Part shown: positions 57,366-64,000 of the stretch, piece after piece
Numbering within the stretch: the first letter of the stretch is position 1
How the letters are laid out: each line of letters opens with the position of its first letter
Assembly (NCBI GenBank): GCA_036961295.1
Contig: JBALVX010000002.1
Coordinates: 496,001-560,000, forward strand
DNA length: 64,000 bases
Direction: 5' to 3'
DNA from: JAGPUQ01 sp036961295
GTDB taxonomy: Bacteria > Pseudomonadota > Gammaproteobacteria > Pseudomonadales > Porticoccaceae
Notes under the pieces: model-generated
The model's database searches: none
Told to the model about the DNA's origin: nothing
What the model saw: only the letters and a program-made list of their open reading frames with translations
Translations under genes and position numbers: made by a program

Positions 57366-59834
57366 TTATATGTCGAGATTAGCCACAGACAGCGCATTGG
57401 TTTCAATAAACGCTCGTCGCGGCTCGACGTGATCACCCATCAGCGTGTTAAACATCTGATCAGCCACCACCGCATCTTCAACGGTCACTTGTAACATCCG
57501 GCGACACTCTGGATCCATGGTGGTCTCCCACAACTGTTCTGGATTCATTTCCCCCAGACCCTTGTAGCGCTGCACCGCGTAACCTCTTCGACCCTCATTC
57601 ATTAGCCAGTCGATCACCTCTTCAAACTCGACTACCGGCTGCTGCCGTTCGCCGCGGCTGATATAGGCGCCGGCTTCTAATAGCGCCAACAGCTTTTGCC
57701 CTAAACCGGTGATGGTTTTATATTCTGGCGAGCCAATAAAGTCGTGGGAAATGGTGTAGCTGTCCTCGCTACCGTGGGCTCGAACCCCGCATCGCGGCAG
57801 AAAAATATTGCGTTCTGTATCGTGGTGCGCGCTCATGCTATAGCTCGCGGCCTGGTCTAAACCCCGCTCTGCCAGCTTAGCCTCTATACCTTCCGCCCAT
57901 TCAGCAATAACACTTTGACTACTTAAATCCTCCATACTCAGCGCAGGGGCGTAGATCATCTCTTTAAGCAGTACGATGGGATAAGCGCGGGCCATGCGAT
58001 CGATCATCGCTATCACGCTACGGTATTCCGTCACCAAATCAGACAGGGCCGCGCCAGTGATGGCCGGAGCATCGGCATTAACATGCAGGCTTGCGCCGTC
58101 TATCGCCGATTGCGTCAGGAACTCGGTTAGCGCCTCATCATCTTTTAGGTAGCGCTCCTGCTTACCTTTACTAATTTTATATAAAGGTGGTTGCGCGATA
58201 AAAATATGGCCGCGCTCCACTAACTCTCGCATCTGCCGGAAAAAGAAGGTCAGTAACAGAGTGCGAATATGCGAGCCATCCACGTCCGCATCGGTCATGA
58301 TGACGATGGTGTGGTAACGCAGCTTGTCCGGTTTAAACTCGCTGGCACCAATGCCACAACCCAGGGCAGTAATTAAGGTGCCGACCTCGGCGCTGGACAG
58401 CATTTTGTCAAAGCGCGCTTTTTCGACGTTTAAAATCTTACCCTTCAGTGGCAAAATCGCCTGCGTACGACGATCCCGGCCCTGCTTGGCCGAGCCCCCC
58501 GCAGAATCACCCTCCACCAGATAGAGTTCGGACAAGGCCGGGTCTTTCTCCTGGCAGTCCGCCAACTTGCCAGGTAAGCCAGCAAGGTCAAGTGCGCCCT
58601 TGCGTCGGGTCATTTCCCGGGCTTTGCGAGCGGCTTCTCGAGCACGGGCAGCATCAATAATTTTATTAATAATAACCTTAGCTTCCGGAGGGTTTTCTAG
58701 TAGGTAGTCACTAAAGGCCTTACCCATTTCCTGTTCGACGGCGGTTTTCACTTCTGAGCTAACCAGCTTGTCCTTGGTCTGGGAAGAAAACTTGGGGTCG
58801 GGCACTTTCACCGAAATAATCGCAGTCAGGCCCTCGCGAGCATCATCCCCGGTGGCGCTAACCTTGGCTTTGCTGAGCACGCCCTCGCGCTCCATATACG
58901 TGTTCAAGGTGCGGGTCAGCGCGGCGCGAAACCCAGCCAAATGGGTGCCGCCGTCGCGCTGTGGAATATTGTTGGTATAAGCAAAGACGTTTTCCTGGTA
59001 GCTTTCGTTCCACTGCAAGGCCACTTCTACGCTGGTGCCGTCTTCACGCTCGTTGTTGAAATGAACCACCTTGTTGAGGGGCGCTTTGTTCTCGTTGAGA
59101 AACTCAACAAAGGCTTTAAGGCCGCCATCATATTGATAAGTATCAGTTTTTCCGCTGCGCTCATCACTTAACTGGATTTTGACGCCGGAATTAAGGAACG
59201 ACAACTCACGTAAGCGCTTGGCCAAAATATCGTAGTGAAAGCTGATATTGGTAAAAGTTTCGGCGGACGCCCAGAAGCGTACCTGGGTGCCCGTATTACT
59301 GCTTTCGCCGACTACGGCCAGTGGGCTGTCGGCAACGCCGTGGCTGTAAAACTGTTCGTGTACTTTGCCGTCTCGGCGCACGATCAGCTGTAATTTTTCA
59401 GATAGCGCATTCACCACCGAAACCCCTACCCCGTGCAGGCCGCCCGACACTTTGTAGGAATTGTCATCAAATTTACCACCGGCATGGAGCACGGTCATAA
59501 TCACTTCCGCCGCCGAAACTCCTTCTTCGTGGACATCGACCGGTATTCCCCGACCATTGTCCGTTACCGTAACCGACTCATCGGTGTGAATAGTAACCGT
59601 GGTTTCCGTGCAATGGCCTGCTAGGGCTTCGTCGATAGAGTTGTCGACCAGCTCGAACACCATGTGGTGTAGGCCGGTGCCATCATCGGTATCGCCAATA
59701 TACATACCGGGGCGTTTTCTAACAGCATCCAGGCCCTTGAGGACCTTAATGTTCGATGAGTCATAAGCACCGCCCTGGGCGCTCTCGCCAAGTTTTTCGC
59801 CGTCGCCTACCTTGTTTTCCGTGTCATCGCTCAT
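57366..59834 (-). CDS. gyrB: DNA gyrase subunit B
   Basis: ATPase subunit of the type II topoisomerase that introduces negative supercoils. 822 residues. The GHKL ATPase region includes VRKRPGMYIGDT, ELVDNSIDEALAGHC and GGLHGVGVSVVNALS. The TOPRIM domain has LVEGDSAGGSAKQGRDRRTQ and ITDADVDGSHIRTLLL-type sequence. The C-terminal domain ends KGLGEMNPEQLWETTMDPE and GDHVEPRRAFIE. Last gene of the dnaA-dnaN-recF-gyrB block, 66 bp from recF. Confidence 0.97.
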   Translation of the reverse strand: MSDDTENKVGDGEKLGESAQGGAYDSSNIKVLKGLDAVRKRPGMYIGDTDDGTGLHHMVFELVDNSIDEALAGHCTETTVTIHTDESVTVTDNGRGIPVDVHEEGVSAAEVIMTVLHAGGKFDDNSYKVSGGLHGVGVSVVNALSEKLQLIVRRDGKVHEQFYSHGVADSPLAVVGESSNTGTQVRFWASAETFTNISFHYDILAKRLRELSFLNSGVKIQLSDERSGKTDTYQYDGGLKAFVEFLNENKAPLNKVVHFNNEREDGTSVEVALQWNESYQENVFAYTNNIPQRDGGTHLAGFRAALTRTLNTYMEREGVLSKAKVSATGDDAREGLTAIISVKVPDPKFSSQTKDKLVSSEVKTAVEQEMGKAFSDYLLENPPEAKVIINKIIDAARAREAARKAREMTRRKGALDLAGLPGKLADCQEKDPALSELYLVEGDSAGGSAKQGRDRRTQAILPLKGKILNVEKARFDKMLSSAEVGTLITALGCGIGASEFKPDKLRYHTIVIMTDADVDGSHIRTLLLTFFFRQMRELVERGHIFIAQPPLYKISKGKQERYLKDDEALTEFLTQSAIDGASLHVNADAPAITGAALSDLVTEYRSVIAMIDRMARAYPIVLLKEMIYAPALSMEDLSSQSVIAEWAEGIEAKLAERGLDQAASYSMSAHHDTERNIFLPRCGVRAHGSEDSYTISHDFIGSPEYKTITGLGQKLLALLEAGAYISRGERQQPVVEFEEVIDWLMNEGRRGYAVQRYKGLGEMNPEQLWETTMDPECRRMLQVTVEDAVVADQMFNTLMGDHVEPRRAFIETNALSVANLDI

Positions 59835-59900
59835 AAAATGCCTTTAAATTATCTGGTTTGTACTACTAATTGCTGCTTTTCTGGCGTGAAACTGGGGCTC

Positions 59901-61109
59901 TTATACCCTCGCCTCGCCACTCAAGACCTCGCCATGTTTCACGTGAAACACTTTAAGGGTTCTGTTCTGTTGGCCGTTTCCGGCCTCGACGCTTCCTTTC
60001 GCCGCCGCCTCTGTATTTATGTGCATGTTCATATCCGTCCAGCCTATTGCTCGCCACGGCGCTAGTAACTGTTCTGCATCGGTGCCGGTAATAAACGTCT
60101 GGCAACCCATTTCGGCGATCAAGACGGCAACGTTTTTCTGCTGCTCCATATCCAGCTCCGCGGGCAAATCGTCGATTAGAAACACGCTGGGCCTATCATT
60201 CTGCGCCCGATAATGGACGCCCTGGGCCATCATCATCGCCATCACCAGGCTTTTAGTTTGGCCCCGCGACAACACCTCTGCGGCATTTTGCTGCCGACAA
60301 CGTACTCGCACATCTGCACGATGCGGACCGTGCTGACTGGAACCCGTGATTATATCCCGGTCGCGCCCAGCCTTTAAGGTTTCTTTTAGGTCTTTACTAC
60401 TATCCCAGCCCTGGGAGTAGGAAAAGCTAATTTCCGGTATCGGCGACAGACGCTGTAGTATCTCTGCCACCAGGGGCGCTATGGTCTCGAGATATTCTCG
60501 GCGCAATAGGGTGATTTGCTCCGACAGATCTGCAAACTGTTCGTCCCACCAATCCAGCTCCGCCAAATGCCCGCCCTTACCCCGCTTCAATAAGGCGTTA
60601 CGTTGCTGTAAAACCCGTTGCTGTTGGCGCCACAGCTCTCTAAACGCTGGGTGAGTATGAAACAAACCCCAATCTAAATAGCGGCGTCGGTTTTGCGGCC
60701 CGCCTGCCAATAACTGGAAGCTCTCGGTATTGATTAGAACCAGGGGCAGGACTTCGGCCAGGGCAGAGGCGGTGTGAACCAACTCGCCGTTAACCTTAAA
60801 GCGAAATCCGCCTTTTGTTTCACGTGAAACACCCACTGGAAGCCCGGCCGAACCTTCTTCCCCGTCTTTTGGCTTTCCCGCCAACAAACCAAACACTGTG
60901 CACTGGCCAACGTCCTCGGCAACATTAATCACCGCTTTAATGGAGCGCGAGCGGAATGACCGACCGCGACCCAAAAGATGTATGGCCTCCAATATACTGG
61001 TCTTGCCGGAGCCATTAGGCCCAGCAAACAAGTTAATCTGGGGAGCTGGCTCCAAGGTTTGGGAGCCCAGGTTTCTCACCCCCTGCACGGTTAATTGTTT
61101 GATATGCAC
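59901..61109 (-). CDS. recF: DNA replication and repair protein RecF
   Basis: SMC-like ATPase that helps load RecA at gaps. 402 residues. Walker A GPNGSGKT (30-37), LLGRGRSFRSRSI, the GPHRADV signature, the LSRGQTKSLVMAMMMAQ ABC signature region and FLIDDLPAELD Walker B are intact. It is longer than typical RecF (about 360 residues): the last 40 or so residues form an extension whose DNA contains a perfect parS-type palindrome. A second such palindrome lies in the middle of the gene. Between dnaN and gyrB in the conserved order. Confidence 0.95.
   Translation of the reverse strand: MHIKQLTVQGVRNLGSQTLEPAPQINLFAGPNGSGKTSILEAIHLLGRGRSFRSRSIKAVINVAEDVGQCTVFGLLAGKPKDGEEGSAGLPVGVSRETKGGFRFKVNGELVHTASALAEVLPLVLINTESFQLLAGGPQNRRRYLDWGLFHTHPAFRELWRQQQRVLQQRNALLKRGKGGHLAELDWWDEQFADLSEQITLLRREYLETIAPLVAEILQRLSPIPEISFSYSQGWDSSKDLKETLKAGRDRDIITGSSQHGPHRADVRVRCRQQNAAEVLSRGQTKSLVMAMMMAQGVHYRAQNDRPSVFLIDDLPAELDMEQQKNVAVLIAEMGCQTFITGTDAEQLLAPWRAIGWTDMNMHINTEAAAKGSVEAGNGQQNRTLKVFHVKHGEVLSGEARV
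59935..59950. promoter_or_regulatory. parS centromere-like site 1
   Basis: TGTTTCACGTGAAACA, a perfect 16-bp palindrome identical to the ParB-binding parS consensus, within the 3' extension of recF (encoding VFHVKH on the recF strand). Confidence 0.85.
60816..60831. promoter_or_regulatory. parS centromere-like site 2
   Basis: A second exact TGTTTCACGTGAAACA inside recF, 881 bp from the first, encoding part of GVSRETKGG. Exact conservation inside a coding region supports a selected ParB site. Confidence 0.85.
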
Positions 61110-61152
61110 GGCAGGAGGCCAATAACGCTAGTATTAGTAGTACAAATGGGGC

Positions 61153-62268
61153 TCAAAGCCGCATAGGCATAATGACATAAACGCTACTGTCGTCGCTGTG
61201 GTCATCCATCAGCGCGCTGCTATTAGCATCGGAAAGCGTAAAACGCACCTTATCGCCACCTAGGACATTAAGCACATCAATGATGTAATTAACATTAAAG
61301 CCAAGCTCCAGGGTGCCACCATTATAATCCACGGTTATTTCTTCTTCGGCGGTTTCCTGCTCTGGGTTATTGGCCATAATGGTGAGCTGGTCACCCTCTA
61401 ACTGCATGCGCACGCCACGATACTTCTCGTTAGAGAGAATGGAAGCCCGCTGAAAGGCCTGCTTCAGACCATCACGCTCACCTTCCAATATCTGGGTACC
61501 GCCTTTGGGCAAGACGCGCTCGTAATCTGGATACGCGCCATCCACCAACTTGGAGGTGAAACGGAAGTCTTCTCCTTCGATACGGGCGTGGTTGGTGCCC
61601 ATAACCACATTCACCTCGCCTTCGTCACTCAGCAAGCGAGCCAGCTCCACTACGCCTTTGCGGGGCAAAATGGATTGCTCGGCTTTGTCGTCGCCAACGT
61701 TATTGGGGTTAACTTGAATATCGCCATCACTCATCGCCAGTCGGTGCCCATCGGTCGCAACTACTCGCAGCCGATTGCCGCTCACCTCCCACAACATGCC
61801 GTTAAGATAATAACGCACGTCTTGTTGGGCCATGGCAAAGGCGGTTTTATCGATAAGCTGTTTTAATTTTTGCTGGGCCACGGTAAACGACATACGGCCA
61901 GATTGCTCTTCCACGCTGGGAAACTCATTGGCCGGCAGCGTCGACAAGGCAAAGCGGCTCCGGCCACTGCGTAGAATGGCGCGGCCGTCTTCCGTTGAAA
62001 ATTTAATCTCCGCGCCATCCGGTAGCGAGCGACAAATATCGACAAACTTTCGCGCCGGAACAGTGATCTCACCACTTTCACCTGCAGCCTCTAACTGCAC
62101 CTGGCTGCGGATTTCCACTTCCAAATCTGTGCCGGTTACCGATAGCTCCTGCTCATTCAGCACTAACAACACGTTGGATAATACCGGCAAGGTTTGCCGT
62201 CGCTCAACAATGCCCGCGACTAATTGCAGGGGTTTCAGCAACGTTTCTCGGCTGGCGGTAAATTTCAT
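61153..62268 (-). CDS. dnaN: DNA polymerase III subunit beta (sliding clamp)
   Basis: Ring-shaped processivity clamp, 371 residues, three repeated clamp domains. It starts MKFTASRETLLKPLQLVAGI at 62268, where GGAAGATCA precedes the ATG; a longer frame from 62286 adds six residues. Typical segments are LPVLSNVLLVL, VTGTDLEVEI, RYYLNGMLWEV, VATDGHRLAM and the C-terminal YVIMPMRL. Between dnaA (72 bp) and recF (43 bp). Confidence 0.97.
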   Translation of the reverse strand: MKFTASRETLLKPLQLVAGIVERRQTLPVLSNVLLVLNEQELSVTGTDLEVEIRSQVQLEAAGESGEITVPARKFVDICRSLPDGAEIKFSTEDGRAILRSGRSRFALSTLPANEFPSVEEQSGRMSFTVAQQKLKQLIDKTAFAMAQQDVRYYLNGMLWEVSGNRLRVVATDGHRLAMSDGDIQVNPNNVGDDKAEQSILPRKGVVELARLLSDEGEVNVVMGTNHARIEGEDFRFTSKLVDGAYPDYERVLPKGGTQILEGERDGLKQAFQRASILSNEKYRGVRMQLEGDQLTIMANNPEQETAEEEITVDYNGGTLELGFNVNYIIDVLNVLGGDKVRFTLSDANSSALMDDHSDDSSVYVIMPMRL

Positions 62269-62340
62269 TGATCTTCCTTTATACACGGGACACCTGGGTG
62301 CCGGCTTACATAATTAATGAGTGAGTCGTCTCGCCTTAGT

Positions 62341-63969
62341 TCAGGTCTTTAGCGATCGGGTAAGAATCTTTATATCTTCACGTTGCTCGTGCGTAGTTTC
62401 CTCTAGCGCCTTAATAGTTCGACACGCGTGAATAACCGTCGTGTGATCGCGGCCACCGAAGGCTTCACCAATTTCCGGCAAGCTGCGCGTCGTCAACTGC
62501 TTAGCAAGAAACATCGCCGTTTGGCGAGGCCGTGCCACCGAGCGATTACGCCGCTTGGAAAGCATGTCCGACAACTTGATTTTATAATATTCTGCCACCG
62601 TGCGCTGAATATTTTCAATGGTAACCAGCTTGTCCTGTAAGGCTAAAAGGTCTTTCAGGGTTTCGCGCACAAACTCTACATCGATAGTTCGTCCGGTAAA
62701 GTGGGCGCTTGCCATTACGCGCTTAAGCGCGCCCTCTAACTCTCTTACATTGGCCTGAATGCGCTGCGCCATAAAGAAAGCGGGCTCGTAGGGCAGATCC
62801 AAATTTGATTCCGCGGCTTTTTTCATCAAAATAGCTACCCGCGTTTCCAGCTCGGGCGGCTCTACGGCCACGGTTAAACCCCAGCCAAAGCGGGATTTTA
62901 GTCTTTCTTCGAGACCGTCGATTTCCTTCGGGTAACGATCACAGGTCACTATCATCTGCCGACCACCTTCGAGCAACGCATTGAAGGTATGGAAAAATTC
63001 CTCCTGAGAGCGTTCTTTTTTAGCGAAAAACTGGATGTCATCAATTAACAGCGCATCGACCGAACGGTAGTAGCGCTTGAATTCATTAATAGCATTAAGC
63101 TGCAAGGCTTTTACCATGTCGGCGACAAAGCGTTCGGAGTGCAAATACACTACGCGGGCATCGGGCTTATTTAAGCGCAACTGATTGCCAACCGCGTGCA
63201 TCAAATGAGTTTTCCCCAAACCCACGCCGCCATAGATAAACAAGGGGTTGTAGGAGCCACCCGGGTTTTCTGCCACCTGCCGGGCCGCCGCCAGGGCTAG
63301 CTGATTAGACTTGCCTTCTACAAAGGCATCAAAGCGAAACCTGTCATTCAGATTGTTTTCCAGGGGCTCCTTGCGCCGCGCCACTAGTGCAGCTTTTGCC
63401 GGAGTATCTGCGCCAGGCTGCGTATCTCTCGATCCGCCGAATCCACCTCCGGTCCAAGCATTGCTTTGTTGTTGTGTATACGTATTGATTGCCCGAGCGC
63501 CGTTTACCCCAGCAGCGGCGCCTTGAGTTTTCAGCGGTTCCAGCACCGGGCGGCTTACCAGGCCGCTGTTAACGACAGAGCTGCTCACTATCGAGCCTTC
63601 TAACTGCGTGCTGGTCAGGATAGCGTCCGGGGGCTGCCTCTCGGCAAGCGAAGCCTCGGTTTTTACCCTGGCCTCCATCGTTTCTGTCGTCTCCAACCCC
63701 TCAGCACCCTTCAAAAAGGCAGTCTCAGTGCTCACGGAGTTTATTTGAATAGAATCAACACTACTGTCTAAATCTCGGTAAAGTTCGCGAATACGCTCGA
63801 GAAACTTGTCCTCTACCCAGCTCTGCACAAAGCGGTTAGGGGCGACCAGGCGTAAATCGCCATTGTCGGCCTTATCTGGCTGAAGCGGCTGTATCCAGGT
63901 TTCAAATTGTTGTGCGGGCAGCTCGTCCCGCAAGTATCCGAGGCATTGCTGCCAAACCAACTGCGCCAA
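62341..63969 (-). CDS. dnaA: Chromosomal replication initiator protein DnaA
   Basis: Initiator ATPase that binds DnaA boxes and opens oriC. 542 residues, longer than usual because the linker (domain II, about residues 85-205) is extended and Ser/Thr/Gln-rich. Domain I starts LVWQQCLGYLRDELPAQQFE. The AAA+ domain has Walker A GGVGLGKT (247-254) and Walker B LLIDDIQF. The DNA-binding domain ends with the signature GGRDHTTVIHACR. The start codon is TTG at 63969, preceded by TAGGAGG at good spacing. As the gene reads leftward, oriC and rpmH-side genes are expected to the right of the window. Confidence 0.97.
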   Translation of the reverse strand: MAQLVWQQCLGYLRDELPAQQFETWIQPLQPDKADNGDLRLVAPNRFVQSWVEDKFLERIRELYRDLDSSVDSIQINSVSTETAFLKGAEGLETTETMEARVKTEASLAERQPPDAILTSTQLEGSIVSSSVVNSGLVSRPVLEPLKTQGAAAGVNGARAINTYTQQQSNAWTGGGFGGSRDTQPGADTPAKAALVARRKEPLENNLNDRFRFDAFVEGKSNQLALAAARQVAENPGGSYNPLFIYGGVGLGKTHLMHAVGNQLRLNKPDARVVYLHSERFVADMVKALQLNAINEFKRYYRSVDALLIDDIQFFAKKERSQEEFFHTFNALLEGGRQMIVTCDRYPKEIDGLEERLKSRFGWGLTVAVEPPELETRVAILMKKAAESNLDLPYEPAFFMAQRIQANVRELEGALKRVMASAHFTGRTIDVEFVRETLKDLLALQDKLVTIENIQRTVAEYYKIKLSDMLSKRRNRSVARPRQTAMFLAKQLTTRSLPEIGEAFGGRDHTTVIHACRTIKALEETTHEQREDIKILTRSLKT

Positions 63970-64000
63970 GAAAACCTCCTATGGCCTTTTATTCTGTTAT

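Overview
The window looks like chromosomal DNA of a marine-type gammaproteobacterium with moderate GC, perhaps in or near Cellvibrionales/Spongiibacteraceae. That placement is inferred from gene content and protein flavour, not from a database search. It lies beside the replication origin. dnaA, dnaN, recF and gyrB run leftward at the right end (57.4-64.0 kb), two perfect 16-bp parS-type palindromes sit inside recF, and oriC is expected just beyond base 64000. The left end is cut inside spoT.

Layout. 0-6.3 kb: spoT-ridA, an alkylation-repair pair (Ada/AlkA fusion, then Ogt), a frameshifted DUF4124/metallopeptidase gene and a FrnE-like DsbA protein. 6.2-9.0 kb: an integron cassette array without a visible integrase (CALIN), with five leftward cassettes, one of them higBA, separated by attC-like sites. 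To its right are about 650 bp of mostly non-coding DNA with four copies of a 12-15-bp repeat. 9.6-18 kb: YjdM/PhnA, a DUF5062-like protein, a TonB-dependent receptor divergent from a Tat-exported Rieske protein and a PQQ dehydrogenase with the Asp-x-Asp signature of lanthanide enzymes, then a DUF1329/DUF1302 pair. 18-41 kb: mostly housekeeping and transport genes (RluA-type synthase, DUF1415, DEAD-box helicase, recG, DUF47-PiT phosphate uptake, dicarboxylate symporter, LplT-PlsC fusion, enoyl-CoA hydratase, LpxR, ubiC-ubiA, FemAB-like protein, yaaA, M48 protease, TRAP permeases).

41.1-51.5 kb is the most unusual block. It is a tightly packed ten-gene operon: thermostable-hemolysin-family protein, AMP ligase, haem-oxygenase-like di-iron oxidase candidate, SDR, periplasmic TPR protein, PmrA/QseB-type regulator, sensor kinase, cupredoxin, FTR1-like permease and outer-membrane protein. 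A phosphoethanolamine transferase gene follows. The operon and the transferase gene are each preceded by the same PmrA-type direct repeat (TTAAG-N6-TTAAG), so the block looks like a self-regulated, possibly metal-responsive system. It appears to join synthesis of an acyl-derived molecule with iron handling and envelope modification. Its product is not known to me.

51.5-57.4 kb: a periplasmic metallo-beta-lactamase-fold hydrolase, then glyQ-glyS-gmhB-plsC and a small charged protein, converging on gyrB.

No tRNA, rRNA, CRISPR array or complete insertion sequence was recognised. Starts were adjusted where ribosome binding sites or family alignments favoured an internal codon.
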